A stretch of 34,658 nucleotides of DNA, taken from NCBI GenBank assembly GCA_030746775.1, contig JASLLZ010000021.1:1-34658 (forward strand). The letters run 5' to 3'. A program made the position numbers and the translations under genes. Source of the stretch: Rhodospirillales bacterium. GTDB taxonomy: Bacteria > Pseudomonadota > Alphaproteobacteria > Rhodospirillales > JASLLZ01. The notes under the pieces are model-generated. The model ran no database searches and was not told where the DNA came from. It saw only the letters and a program-made list of their open reading frames with translations. Below, piece by piece: positions 8,214-16,239 of this stretch (the stretch's first letter is position 1; every line of letters begins with the position of its first letter).

Positions 8214-9053
8214 ATGAGCGGTCTTGAATCCGCCGCGCCGAGGGAACCTGCGGCGCAGACGCCGACCGCCGCCGCCCCGGCCGGAGCGGCGGGCGCCGAT
8301 AAGCCGTTTTCACTGTTTGGCGACGACGGCTTCACGTTCGCCGATTTCATCGACATCATCAACCCCCTCCAGCACATCCCGGTGCTGTCGACCCTCTATC
8401 GCCATCTGACCGGCGATACCATTGACGCCGCGCCCCGGGTCATGGGGGGCACCTTGTTCGGCGGGCCGATCGGCGCCGTCGCCTCGCTGATCAACGTCTT
8501 CATCGAGGAAAGCACGGGCAAGGACCTGGGCGAGCACGCGGTCGCGTTGTTTACCGACGAGGCGGCGGGCGGCGGCACTGCCGTCGCCGAGAGCGAGGTT
8601 GCCGAAGCCCGCTTCGAAACGGCGTCCGGCGGGGCGGACGAACCCGTGGCGGCAACCACCGACGCCATCGTCGCCACGGTCCGCGCCAACCGGTTCGCCG
8701 GCGCAACGATCGCGGCGCCGATGGGTTCCCAGCCTCCGCCGCCGCCGCCGCTCGCGCTCAGCCCGCGCAAGGATCAGGCGACGTCACCCAGCCCGCGCCA
8801 GATCGCCCTTGCCACAACGCAACTGCACCAGGGCAAGCGCCAGGGCGATGCCTTCGCCATGCTGCGTTATCGGGCGGCGCTGCGCGACCCCGACGACGAT
8901 AAGGACCGCAAACCGGAAACGCCGGCGCCGGGGGCGAGCGCCGCCCAGGGCGGCTGGTTCACCGACGCCATGCTGTCGGGGCTGGTCAAGTACGACGCGG
9001 CCGCCAGGCAGTCCGGATCGGTGCCGGGATCGGCGGTCGATCTCAGCAATTAA
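8214..9053 (+). CDS. Hypothetical protein under a sigma-54 promoter
   Basis: I do not recognise a named family for this 279-aa protein. Residues ~1-30 are Ala/Pro-rich. The conserved-looking core (about 33-115) contains FTFADFIDIINPLQHIPV, LYRHLTGDTID, then a Gly-rich stretch with GGTLFGGPIGAVASL and IEESTGKDLGEH. I recall similar cores in uncharacterised Rhodospirillales proteins. The middle is low-complexity with a run of Pro (PPPPPP near residue 175), and the C-terminus (GGWFTDAMLSGLVKYD) looks like a short conserved tail. There is no classical signal peptide; the Gly-rich hydrophobic stretch might associate with a membrane. The ATG at 8214 follows AAAAGGA at good spacing. Control by sigma-54 suggests motility, nitrogen or envelope functions, but no neighbour supports a choice. 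Confidence 0.75.
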   Translation: MSGLESAAPREPAAQTPTAAAPAGAAGADKPFSLFGDDGFTFADFIDIINPLQHIPVLSTLYRHLTGDTIDAAPRVMGGTLFGGPIGAVASLINVFIEESTGKDLGEHAVALFTDEAAGGGTAVAESEVAEARFETASGGADEPVAATTDAIVATVRANRFAGATIAAPMGSQPPPPPPLALSPRKDQATSPSPRQIALATTQLHQGKRQGDAFAMLRYRAALRDPDDDKDRKPETPAPGASAAQGGWFTDAMLSGLVKYDAAARQSGSVPGSAVDLSN

Positions 9054-9135
9054 AAATAAGTACCGAGCGGAGGGAATCATCCGCGACGACGAATTTGCGG
9101 TTAAGTCGGGGAACGGGAGTTGTTCCGATACCGGC

Positions 9136-10266
9136 TTACCTTGATTTCGTTTCGGACTTCAGGTAGGGCGCCAGCTTTTCCGCCACATAGGTGCCGATCT
9201 TGGCCGATCCCTGGGGCGTCGTGTGAACGTCGTCGAAGAAATCGCCGTCCCTGAACTCCAATTCCGCCGACAGGTCGAGGCAGATCGCTTTCTTCTCGCG
9301 GCATGCCTTCATCGCCCAGGCGTTGAAAAGGGTTTGCTGCACGTAATAGCCGACTCCGATGCCTTCGTCAGAGCGCCGCCCGAAGAGGCGATTGCCCCGG
9401 CGCCGCCAGCCGGCCCTGCTTTGGGTTACGATGACCGCCTTGGAGCCCCAATCGCGAATGCGCCCTATTAACCGCCCGACCCGTTCGTGATAGGCTTCAA
9501 GAAAAGGTTGCATCTCCAATTCCAGTTCGTCGAAGCGGGCCTTGGGCACTGTCGTTTCGATCCAATCGGCATCAGCCACCTTGCGCGGCGTATGGTAATA
9601 GACTTTTGTCCTATAGGCCTTGATGGCGCCGGTCAGGGCTTTGTACAGGCGATAAAGGACGCTGTGATTGAGCAGGTATTGTCGCACCTTGCGGTCCCAA
9701 CCGGGGTACTCCATCAAGTCGTACTTAGCGCGGCCCAATAGGAAATTCGCCTTGCCGTCGGGCTCCATGTCGTTGGCCCCGATGAGGGCGACGAAATAGT
9801 CCGGCTTGAGACCCGGTATCTCGGGAAACCAGGCATCGAAGGAATAGAGATGCCCGACGGTCGTGTGGCCCAACACCCCGGCGTTGACCGTGACCCTGGG
9901 ATACCCTGCTTCGGCCAGCCGGCGGCCCAGAATATCGACCCAGGTCTCGCCGTCGGTAATAAAGCCTTCGTCGGTGGTGCTGCCGCCTATGGCCAGGATC
10001 TCGATATCGGCGGGATCGTCGCCGTAATCGCCCCGCAGCCCGTATTTGTCGCGCGTATAGACGGCGTCCTTGAGAAGAAGATATTTCTTGGTGTCGATGA
10101 CCTTGTTCATGTTGCGCGGAATGTTCATCATTCCGAATTCCGGGCCATGGACCCAGTTGCCGAAGATCAATTCGACGACCACCAACAGGCCCAACATGAC
10201 GCCAATGTTGACCAAAACGACCTTGGAACCCGCCCTTACCTTGCGGTGCATCCGGCCACGGAGCAT
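9136..10266 (-). CDS. Membrane-anchored SGNH/GDSL-type hydrolase
   Basis: This is probably an esterase or acyl-transfer-related hydrolase acting in the periplasm on a cell-surface glycan or lipid. The 376-aa protein has one N-terminal membrane segment (about residues 15-35). It then shows the SGNH blocks: GGST with nucleophile S96, the NAG-x-x-GHTT block with an oxyanion Gly, GAND (N165), and the DDVH motif near residues 345-348 that supplies the catalytic Asp and His. It resembles the SGNH proteins found with exopolysaccharide genes. It converges with the sigma-54 gene at 8214 and stands 78 bases from the PLP homeostasis gene on the same strand. The substrate cannot be read from the sequence. 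Confidence 0.85.
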   Translation of the reverse strand: MLRGRMHRKVRAGSKVVLVNIGVMLGLLVVVELIFGNWVHGPEFGMMNIPRNMNKVIDTKKYLLLKDAVYTRDKYGLRGDYGDDPADIEILAIGGSTTDEGFITDGETWVDILGRRLAEAGYPRVTVNAGVLGHTTVGHLYSFDAWFPEIPGLKPDYFVALIGANDMEPDGKANFLLGRAKYDLMEYPGWDRKVRQYLLNHSVLYRLYKALTGAIKAYRTKVYYHTPRKVADADWIETTVPKARFDELELEMQPFLEAYHERVGRLIGRIRDWGSKAVIVTQSRAGWRRRGNRLFGRRSDEGIGVGYYVQQTLFNAWAMKACREKKAICLDLSAELEFRDGDFFDDVHTTPQGSAKIGTYVAEKLAPYLKSETKSR

Positions 10267-10344
10267 TCTTAACCTACCTCGGCATGGCGAAAGCGGCCAC
10301 TTTACACGCCCGGCACCAGGCTGAAAAGCGCTTTGATTCTAATG

Positions 10345-11049
10345 TCATGGACGAGAATCGCGAGGCGGGCGGGGGCCGAATATGGCGGTCCCGACCCGGA
10401 CCAGGGTGGCGCCGAAACGGATGGCGGTCTCGAAATCGGCGCTCATGCCCATGGAGAGTTCCCCGAGACCGTTGCGCCGGGCGATTTCGCCGAGCAGGGC
10501 GAAATGAAGCGACGGTTCTTCATCGATCGGCGGAATGCACATCAAGCCACGGGTCGCAAGGCCATGGTCGTCGCGGCACGCGGCGATGAAGGCGTCGGCC
10601 TCGGCCGGGAAGACGCCCGCTTTCTGCGCCTCCTCTCCGGTGTTAATCTGGATGAAACAGTCAGGCCGCCGGCCGCTGCGCTCCATTTCGTCGGCCAGCG
10701 CCCGGGCCAGCCGTGGACGGTCCACCGTTTCGATGGCATCGAACAGCGCCACCGCCGGGCGGACCTTGTTGCGCTGCAAGGGACCGATCAGATGCACCGA
10801 GACGTCGGGAAATTCTTCCTTCAGGGGCGGCCATTTGTCGAGGGCCTCTTGCACCCGGTTTTCGCCGAAGACCCGGTGGCCGGCCGCGATGGCATGGCGG
10901 ATCACGCTGGCGGGGTGGGTCTTGGTGACGGCGACCAAGCCCACCGAGCCGGCGGCACGCCCGGCCTCCTTCGTGGCCTCGGCGACCTGGGCGTTGACCG
11001 CCGCCAGGTTGCGGGCGATGACGGGGACGGTCGGATCGGGCGCGGACAT
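10345..11049 (-). CDS. YggS/PLPBP-family pyridoxal phosphate homeostasis protein
   Basis: This family binds pyridoxal 5'-phosphate in a TIM barrel without known catalytic turnover and keeps cellular PLP and amino-acid pools balanced. The 234-aa protein has the PLP lysine in AVTKTH (K43), the GENRVQEAL motif, HLIGPLQRNK, QINTGEEAQKAG and the phosphate-binding GMSADFETAIRFG followed by VRVGTAIFG. Length is typical. The ATG at 11049 gives MSAPDP. It is divergent from the TenI-like gene at 11088 with only 38 bases between starts, so the two share a promoter region. Confidence 0.94.
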   Translation of the reverse strand: MSAPDPTVPVIARNLAAVNAQVAEATKEAGRAAGSVGLVAVTKTHPASVIRHAIAAGHRVFGENRVQEALDKWPPLKEEFPDVSVHLIGPLQRNKVRPAVALFDAIETVDRPRLARALADEMERSGRRPDCFIQINTGEEAQKAGVFPAEADAFIAACRDDHGLATRGLMCIPPIDEEPSLHFALLGEIARRNGLGELSMGMSADFETAIRFGATLVRVGTAIFGPRPPRDSRP

Positions 11050-11087
11050 GCTTTGGACGTTCCGGGTTTTGGGGAAGACGGCGTGGC

Positions 11088-11738
11088 ATGACCAGCCTAA
11101 CAGACATTGCCGGGCGGCTCAATTTGCGCCGCGCCGCGACGTTCGGCGGACAAGGGCGAACCGCCTGCCGCCTGCCACCCATAATCCTAATGACCGACGC
11201 GGCGCGCCTCGCCGACCCGGCGCCGGCCATTGTCGGACTGCCAAGGGGCGGCGCCGTCATCTTGCGCCACTATGACGATCCCAACCGCGAGGCCCTGGCC
11301 CGCAGCCTTCTCAAGCTGACCCGGCCGGCCGGCATCCGCCTGCTCATCGCCGGCGACGCCCGCCTGGCCCGCCGCTTGGGCGCCGACGGCCTGCATCTAC
11401 CGGAAAGGATGGCGCGCCGGGGCCGGACCCACTGGCGCGCCTGGCGCCGGCCGGGCTGGCTGATCACGGCGGCGGCCCATTCGCCGGCCGCACTGTGGCG
11501 GGCGGGCAAGGCTGGCGCCGACGCGGCCTTGTTGTCGCCGGTCTTTGCCACAGCCAGCCATCCCGGAACCCGTGCTTTGGGAGCGCTGCGCTTCGCCGCC
11601 TGGTGTGGAAGGGCGCCGCTGGCGGTCTATGCGCTGGGAGGGATTACGGCCGAGACGGCGCGCCGCCTTGGCCCCGGCCCCGCCGCCGGCATCGCCGCCA
11701 TCGGCGGACTGGCGCGACCTGGCACAAGATGGGCATAA
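11088..11738 (+). CDS. Thiamine phosphate synthase/TenI-like protein
   Basis: Thiamine phosphate synthase joins HMP-pyrophosphate and thiazole phosphate; TenI relatives isomerise thiazole tautomers or have unknown roles. The 216-aa protein keeps the barrel landmarks ARRLGADGLHLPE, LLSPVFATASHPGTRALG and VYALGGI. The substrate-binding signatures of true ThiE are altered. Where ThiE has Q-x-R-x-K there is ILRHYD; where it has NDR there is AGDAR; and HLGQ-x-D reads HLPER. I therefore prefer a TenI-like or divergent function over standard ThiE. The first ~30 residues are not conserved, so the true start could be slightly downstream. It converges with the porin across a shared hairpin. Confidence 0.75.
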   Translation: MTSLTDIAGRLNLRRAATFGGQGRTACRLPPIILMTDAARLADPAPAIVGLPRGGAVILRHYDDPNREALARSLLKLTRPAGIRLLIAGDARLARRLGADGLHLPERMARRGRTHWRAWRRPGWLITAAAHSPAALWRAGKAGADAALLSPVFATASHPGTRALGALRFAAWCGRAPLAVYALGGITAETARRLGPGPAAGIAAIGGLARPGTRWA

Positions 11739-11742
11739 GAAA

Positions 11743-11766
11743 GGGGAGCGGCCAAAGCCGCTCCCC
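11743..11766 (-). terminator. Intrinsic terminator of the porin gene
   Basis: A 10-bp perfect stem (11743-11752 with 11757-11766) with a 4-base loop lies about 30 bases beyond the porin stop. Read on the minus strand it is followed by CTTTCTTAT, a T-rich tail. On the plus strand it follows the TenI-like stop by 4 bases but lacks a T-run, so it mainly serves the porin. Confidence 0.8.
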
Positions 11767-11795
11767 CATAACGTGAGCGTTGAGTGTGGGTCAGG

Positions 11796-12881
11796 CTAGA
11801 AGCTGAGCTTCATACCCGCCACGACACCCCAACCGCCGCTTTGCTCGTTGGCATCGACGTCGGTTTCCTCGTCGTAATCGACGTTGAAGACCAAGCCCTG
11901 CAGCAAGACGCCGTCGCTGAGCTGATATTCGCCGAACAGCGAGTAGGCCCGGGTTTCGTCGTCAGCCGTGGTGAGGAGGGAGCCTTCGTTCTCGGTATCG
12001 AGGAGCCAGACGCCAAGCTTCCAAGGACCGGACTTATAAGAGACGCTACCGGCGATCGTGCGGCCGTTGTCGGTGGCAGTCGTGACGTCACCGCTACCGC
12101 CCGCTTCGATGAAGCGGCCATATGCGACGCCAACGTCAAAGCCCTGGTAGGCCAGACGAAGACCGACGTTATAATTCGACTCGCCGGGCTCGTCGCCGAC
12201 AATCGCCGTGCCTTCACGGTACATGGCAATCTGACTGTTGACGCCGACGCCCATGACGGTTTCTTTCCACGTCAGCGAGGCGGCATAAGCGGAATGGTTA
12301 TCCGTTCGATAGTTTGGCGTGTCGCCGCCATTGTTGCCCGGCTCCGGAACATAGGAGGCGGCCAACTGGAAGCCGGCAATGCGCGGCGACCAATAGCTGA
12401 CCTTGGTCGCGTCGCCGGAGTTTCCGCTATCGTAGGCGTTGTCGTTCTTGGTCATGTTCGCTTCCATGATCCAATTGTCGTAGTCGCCGGAGATACCGCG
12501 ATCGGGACCGACGTATGCACCGCCGTTGACCGCATCGTCGCCGCCGATGCGGATCATGCCCATGGTGTCGGACGAAATGGAGGCGTAGCTCTCATCGACC
12601 GTGGTCGCTGATTCGTCGCCCTCAAGCTCAATCCTGACCGAGATGGAAATGCCGTTGTCGAGCTTGGTCGAACCCGAGAAGTACACTTCCGTGTCAGTCT
12701 TGATGTCGAAACCTGCGAGATCGCGACCGGCACCGACGTCGTCATCCTCAGCGCCGACGAAGCCGATGTAGTCTTCCATGTAACCGCCGAGGCCAAGCTT
12801 GATCTTCTCGGCCGCGCCAGCCGGCGCTGCAATCAAGCCGACGCCGACGATAGCGCTTGTGCTAAGCAGAAACTTTTTCAT
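11796..12881 (-). CDS. Outer-membrane porin (Gram-negative porin family)
   Basis: This is a predicted trimeric beta-barrel channel of the outer membrane for small hydrophilic solutes. The 361-aa precursor begins MKKFLLSTSAIVGVG and has a signal peptide probably cleaved after AGAA. The mature protein alternates hydrophobic and polar residues as in beta strands, is rich in Gly, Asp and Asn, carries Asp-rich loops, and ends in Phe as barrel assembly requires. The GGYMEDYIGFVG opening is typical of Rhodospirillales porins. The ATG at 12881 follows AAGGGGAT. A longer frame up to 12971 would place 30 residues before the signal peptide and is unlikely. It is monocistronic between a terminator and a 290-base upstream region. 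Confidence 0.93.
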   Translation of the reverse strand: MKKFLLSTSAIVGVGLIAAPAGAAEKIKLGLGGYMEDYIGFVGAEDDDVGAGRDLAGFDIKTDTEVYFSGSTKLDNGISISVRIELEGDESATTVDESYASISSDTMGMIRIGGDDAVNGGAYVGPDRGISGDYDNWIMEANMTKNDNAYDSGNSGDATKVSYWSPRIAGFQLAASYVPEPGNNGGDTPNYRTDNHSAYAASLTWKETVMGVGVNSQIAMYREGTAIVGDEPGESNYNVGLRLAYQGFDVGVAYGRFIEAGGSGDVTTATDNGRTIAGSVSYKSGPWKLGVWLLDTENEGSLLTTADDETRAYSLFGEYQLSDGVLLQGLVFNVDYDEETDVDANEQSGGWGVVAGMKLSF

Positions 12882-13002
12882 GATATCCCCTTTTACTTTT
12901 GCCGTTGCGCGTACCGCGTAGCGGGCGGGACGCTTTTTGAAAAACCCTAACTGATGGTGGCATGGAGCCATGGAACCTGCGCCGAGTCAATGAATTGATG
13001 CG

Positions 13003-13049
13003 CCAAGTGTGACGAAAATCTCTCGTTGCGTCATAAATGCAACACTTGG
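13003..13049. promoter_or_regulatory. Nested inverted repeats between porin and radical SAM genes
   Basis: CCAAGTGT (13003-13010) and ACACTTGG (13042-13049) form an 8-bp perfect inverted repeat. A second pair, GTTGC (13025-13029) and GCAAC (13039-13043), lies partly inside it. The sites sit in the divergent region between the porin (start 12881) and the radical SAM gene (start 13172). This may be a binding site for a regulator of either gene. I saw no strong -35/-10 pair to anchor it. Confidence 0.35.
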
Positions 13050-13171
13050 GTCGTTGCCTGGCGCCTGGCGAGCCAACGCCCATCGCGCTTTTTTTCATAT
13101 TGAGTCTGGCGTCGAACCCCGCCGGCGCATTACAGTAGGGCTCTTTAGGCTATTGAGTGGGACCGGACGGC

Positions 13172-14116
13172 ATGGCGGCGAAGACGATTTCCGAGCGCAT
13201 TGACGCGATCACCGGCATTGCGCCCGAATACAGGAGCGTGGCGCCGCCGTGCCCGCGCTCGGTAAAGATCGAGCTGACGGCGCGCTGCGACCTCAACTGC
13301 TGGTTCTGCGCCACCGGCTTCAAGCTGCGCGACAAGCGCGACATGGACCGCGGCTTTTACGAAGCCCTGCTCGACGACCTGAAAATTTCGGGCGTCGAGG
13401 AGGTGGGCATGTTCTACCTCGGTGAATCGATGCTCCTTCCGTGGCTTCCCGACGCCATCGCGGCGGCGCGCGCCAAGGGCTTTCCCTATATCTTCCTGAC
13501 CACCAACGGCCGCTTGGCACGGCCCAAAAAGGTCCGCTCCTGCATGGAAGCCGGTCTCGATTCGCTGAAATTTTCGTTCAATTGGGCCGATGCCAAGCAG
13601 ATGAAGGAAGGCTCGCGCATCGACGCCTTCGACGAGATCGTCGCCAACATCCAAGGCGCGCGCCGGGTGCGCGACGAAGTAGAGAAGGAAACGGGCCACC
13701 GCTGCGGCCTCTATGCATCGTCCATTATGTACGACGGCGAACAGGGCCAGCGCATGGAAAAGGCCATCTCCATGATCGTCGATCACGTCGATGAACACTA
13801 TTTTTTACCCCTTTACAACCAAGCCGGACTGACCGGCGCGGCGGGCGGCAAGCCGGTGGCGGGCAACCCGGGCCGGGTCGCCAATCTGCGCGAACCGCTG
13901 CCGTGCTGGGCCGTCTTCACCGAGGCCCGGGTGACCTTCGACGGCCATTTATCGGCGTGCTGCTTCGACCACGACGGCCGCTTTCAAATGGGTAACCTGA
14001 AGGAAATGCCTTTCCTCACGGCCTGGCATTCGGAGAAATTCCAGACACTGCGCGCCGCCCATCTGGAGCGCGACGTCACCGCCACCGTCTGCGAGAAATG
14101 CGTCGCCTACGCCTGA
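13172..14116 (+). CDS. Radical SAM/SPASM-domain protein
   Basis: Radical SAM enzymes cleave S-adenosylmethionine at a [4Fe-4S] cluster to start radical chemistry. This ~314-aa protein has the cluster motif C39-x3-C43-x2-C46 (CDLNCWFC) and a following MFYLGESMLLP stretch in the GE/SAM-binding position. A C-terminal SPASM-type region has CWAVF, then SACCFDHDGRFQMGNL, AWHS-x-x-x-x-LR and a closing C-x2-C (CEKC), which would bind auxiliary iron-sulfur clusters. The substrate is unknown. SPASM enzymes modify peptides, proteins or sugars, and no precursor peptide is visible beside it. The ATG at 13172 is preferred; a GTG at 13157 would add five residues. It stands upstream of a second SPASM gene but 300 bases and a repeat element separate them. 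Confidence 0.85.
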   Translation: MAAKTISERIDAITGIAPEYRSVAPPCPRSVKIELTARCDLNCWFCATGFKLRDKRDMDRGFYEALLDDLKISGVEEVGMFYLGESMLLPWLPDAIAAARAKGFPYIFLTTNGRLARPKKVRSCMEAGLDSLKFSFNWADAKQMKEGSRIDAFDEIVANIQGARRVRDEVEKETGHRCGLYASSIMYDGEQGQRMEKAISMIVDHVDEHYFLPLYNQAGLTGAAGGKPVAGNPGRVANLREPLPCWAVFTEARVTFDGHLSACCFDHDGRFQMGNLKEMPFLTAWHSEKFQTLRAAHLERDVTATVCEKCVAYA

Positions 14117-14425
14117 TGCCAAGGGGCGGTGATAAAGTCCCATGGGGACGAAATACCAAGATTTTCGGCCTTATGCCCGAGGGACCGCATACGCGATCCC
14201 CATGGGTCATTTTCACTGAATCCTTGGTATAACGTAATCAATGTCGCCAAAGAAGATTATGAACCTCTGTTGTGTCCGCATGGGCGGATCCGCGTTCGGC
14301 GCGACCGAGGCCGCCGGGGCGGAAAGCGAATACAATGTCGGGAAGCCCGATTGGATGTCATCTGGGAAACATCCGTTAAAAGACCGCCATAAGATTTGTG
14401 CCGATCACATGGAAGGAAGGTTGAC
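14117..14425 (+). other. Intergenic region with inverted-repeat element
   Basis: This stretch has no convincing gene; a short frame at 14129-14392 lacks any recognisable feature. It holds a compact element at 14153-14230 (listed separately), then AT-richer sequence leading to a clear ribosome site (GGAAGG at 14415-14420) for the dehydrogenase gene. A 14-base stretch, GGATGTCATCTGGG at 14354-14367, also occurs at 199-212 in the leader of the gene at 364, so the two accessory genes may share an upstream motif. Confidence 0.5.
14153..14230. repeat. 78-base element with terminal inverted repeats
   Basis: ATACCAAG (14153-14160) and CTTGGTAT (14223-14230) are perfect 8-base terminal inverted repeats. 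The right-hand 35 or so bases, read on the minus strand, closely match 16302-16336: both start ACCAAGGAT and contain a CCATGG core followed by GATCGC. It resembles a small non-coding mobile or palindromic repeat. It is too short to encode a transposase. Confidence 0.5.
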
Positions 14426-15400
14426 ATGCTAAGACGCCTCGGTTTCATCGGCGCGGGTCGCATGGCGAGAGAACATGCCCGCGCGGCGACCGCCATGGGC
14501 GCCCAGGTCGACGTTGTCCTCGTTCCCGATACGGGGTCTCCCAACGTCGTCGAGTTCCAGAAAGTTGTTCCCGGGCCCCGGTTCGTGTCCAACGCGAAGG
14601 CGTTCTGGGAAAGCGACATGGAAGCAATCGTCGTCGTCGCGCCCTGGCACGTTATTCCCAATATGATGGCGGAGCTCTTTGAAGACGACCGCCCGATGCT
14701 GATAGAAAAACCCATCATTCTCGGTCGAAAGGCGGCGTGGGACGCGGCGAATCGAAACACCGAAAATAAAATCATCGGTTTTAACCGCCGTTTCTATGGT
14801 GCCGTCAACCGACTGAAGTCCGCGGTCCAAGCCAACAGCTTAAAATCCGTGGAAATCACGATCTGCGAGGCCATTTCGTCTATCGTCCAGCGCCACGGCG
14901 AGGAAATCATTCCTCACATACCCGAGATGTATTCGGCCCATATTCTCGATCTGATGTTTTATCTTTTTGGTGATCTGGAAATGCGGTTTTGTTCGACTTA
15001 TCGGGAAAAAGAAATCGACTTCGTTTCGTCGGATGCCATGTTCGTCACCACCGCGGGGGTGCCTCTTCACCTGACCCTCAACGCGAACGATCCGTCGCCC
15101 GTTGGCATCCGGGCGCGCTTCGACGACGGTACGACCTATGGGTTGTCTCCGATCGAAATGCTAACCATTTACAAAGGCGTCGAGGTTGCCGAAGCGACCG
15201 AGGACAGTCCGATTCGCCGCTACACGGGCCGTGAACTCTCGCGCCATTGCGAGGAAGGTCAATTCAAGCCGGGCTTTTATGAACAAATGACCGCATTTCT
15301 TCACGGCGAGACGAAACAGGCCGCCGGCGTCGGGGACGCGGTTCGTGTACACAATCTAATCTGGGCCTTGAAGGACGGGGAATGCTCGACCCTTTCCTGA
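14426..15400 (+). CDS. Gfo/Idh/MocA-family NAD(P)-dependent oxidoreductase
   Basis: Members of this family oxidise or reduce sugars, inositols or nucleotide sugars with NAD(P). The 324-aa protein begins with a Rossmann motif (GFIGAGRMAREHA), has the DMEAIVVVAPWHVIPN segment, and the cofactor-side LIEKP motif near residue 93. It then passes into the alpha/beta substrate domain with HILDLMFYLFGD in the usual place of the catalytic H-x-x-D helix. I chose the ATG at 14426 because GGAAGG lies 5 bases upstream and the Rossmann strand starts at once. The 3' end overlaps the following radical SAM gene by 19 bases, so the two are probably translated together. G+C content is visibly lower than in the flanking housekeeping genes, suggesting transfer. 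The substrate is unknown; a nucleotide sugar is a reasonable guess given the glycosyltransferases downstream. Confidence 0.87.
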   Translation: MLRRLGFIGAGRMAREHARAATAMGAQVDVVLVPDTGSPNVVEFQKVVPGPRFVSNAKAFWESDMEAIVVVAPWHVIPNMMAELFEDDRPMLIEKPIILGRKAAWDAANRNTENKIIGFNRRFYGAVNRLKSAVQANSLKSVEITICEAISSIVQRHGEEIIPHIPEMYSAHILDLMFYLFGDLEMRFCSTYREKEIDFVSSDAMFVTTAGVPLHLTLNANDPSPVGIRARFDDGTTYGLSPIEMLTIYKGVEVAEATEDSPIRRYTGRELSRHCEEGQFKPGFYEQMTAFLHGETKQAAGVGDAVRVHNLIWALKDGECSTLS

Positions 15401-16239
15401 AACATCGTCGAGAACAACAGGCCGTGCACGAGAGGAAAGTCGCCGGCAGACGCGATTCCATGGCCTCGCTGATTTCCGTTGAAATCAACGTCATGGACGC
15501 GTGCAATCGAACGTGTTCGTTTTGTCCTCATGCCGATCCGAAGATGTATCCCAATCAGCCGAAATGGCGGATGCCGTTGGAAACCTCGCGGAACATCGCC
15601 AGGCAACTGGCGACGATGAAATCCGTGTGTCGGGTTTCCTTTTCCGGCTACGGCGAGCCGTTGATGGATCGAAACGTCTATCAACACGTAAAGACGTATC
15701 GGCGGTTTCTGCCCGATAATACGATCGAAATGAACACCAATGGGGATGCCCTGAACGTCGACCGAATTCAGAGACTGTTCACGGCGGGATTGACGGCAAT
15801 ATACGTGAATCTCTATGACGGCCCCGAGCAAGTAGGAACCTTCACCCGGATGTTCGAGGAAGCGGGCGTCGGCGCGTATCATTTGCGTCCTCATTTCGAC
15901 GAAAAGGATGATTGGGGTCTCACGCTCAATAACCGGTCCGGGCTGGTCAATCCTCTCGCCGACCCGATGGCCCACCGATGCCACTATCCGTTCTACAAGA
16001 TGTTCATTGATTGGAACGGATCCGTTCTATTTTGCGCCAACGATTGGGGTCGCAACATTATCGTCGGTAACGTATTGGGCGAATCGATCAAGGACATATG
16101 GCTTTCGGACAAGATGAAGGAGATTCGGCTCCGCTTGGCGGTGGGAGACCGCTCGCATCATCCTTGCTCGGGCTGTGACGTGGACGGGACACTCCATGGT
16201 GAATTCTCCTTTGCGGCGCTGATGGATTATTACGGTTGA
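15382..16239 (+). CDS. Radical SAM/SPASM-domain protein, partner of the Gfo/Idh oxidoreductase
   Basis: This 285-aa enzyme has the SAM-radical cluster motif C41-x3-C45-x2-C48 (CNRTCSFC) in the VMDACNRTCSFCPHAD context. FSGYGEP follows as the GGE-like SAM-binding motif, then EMNTNGDAL. The C-terminal part is SPASM-like: CHYPFYKMFIDWNGSVLFCANDW, VGNVLGESIKDIW and CSGCDVDG. Similar proteins occur near polysaccharide and surface-glycan genes, where SPASM enzymes can dehydrogenate or epimerise sugars. I know of no firm function for this subgroup. It starts inside the last codons of the oxidoreductase gene, after a GAAGGACGGGGA ribosome site. An internal ATG at 15460 is an alternative start. Two 60-base blocks I counted (15481-15540, 15721-15780) are about half G+C, well below the neighbouring core genes. 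Confidence 0.85.
   Translation: MLDPFLKHRREQQAVHERKVAGRRDSMASLISVEINVMDACNRTCSFCPHADPKMYPNQPKWRMPLETSRNIARQLATMKSVCRVSFSGYGEPLMDRNVYQHVKTYRRFLPDNTIEMNTNGDALNVDRIQRLFTAGLTAIYVNLYDGPEQVGTFTRMFEEAGVGAYHLRPHFDEKDDWGLTLNNRSGLVNPLADPMAHRCHYPFYKMFIDWNGSVLFCANDWGRNIIVGNVLGESIKDIWLSDKMKEIRLRLAVGDRSHHPCSGCDVDGTLHGEFSFAALMDYYG

Noticed and set aside
13172-16239. A peptide (RiPP) biosynthesis cluster built on the two SPASM enzymes
   Set aside because: I found no small precursor-like frame with a ribosome site beside either enzyme, and no peptidase or RRE-like protein, so a sugar or glycan role is favoured.
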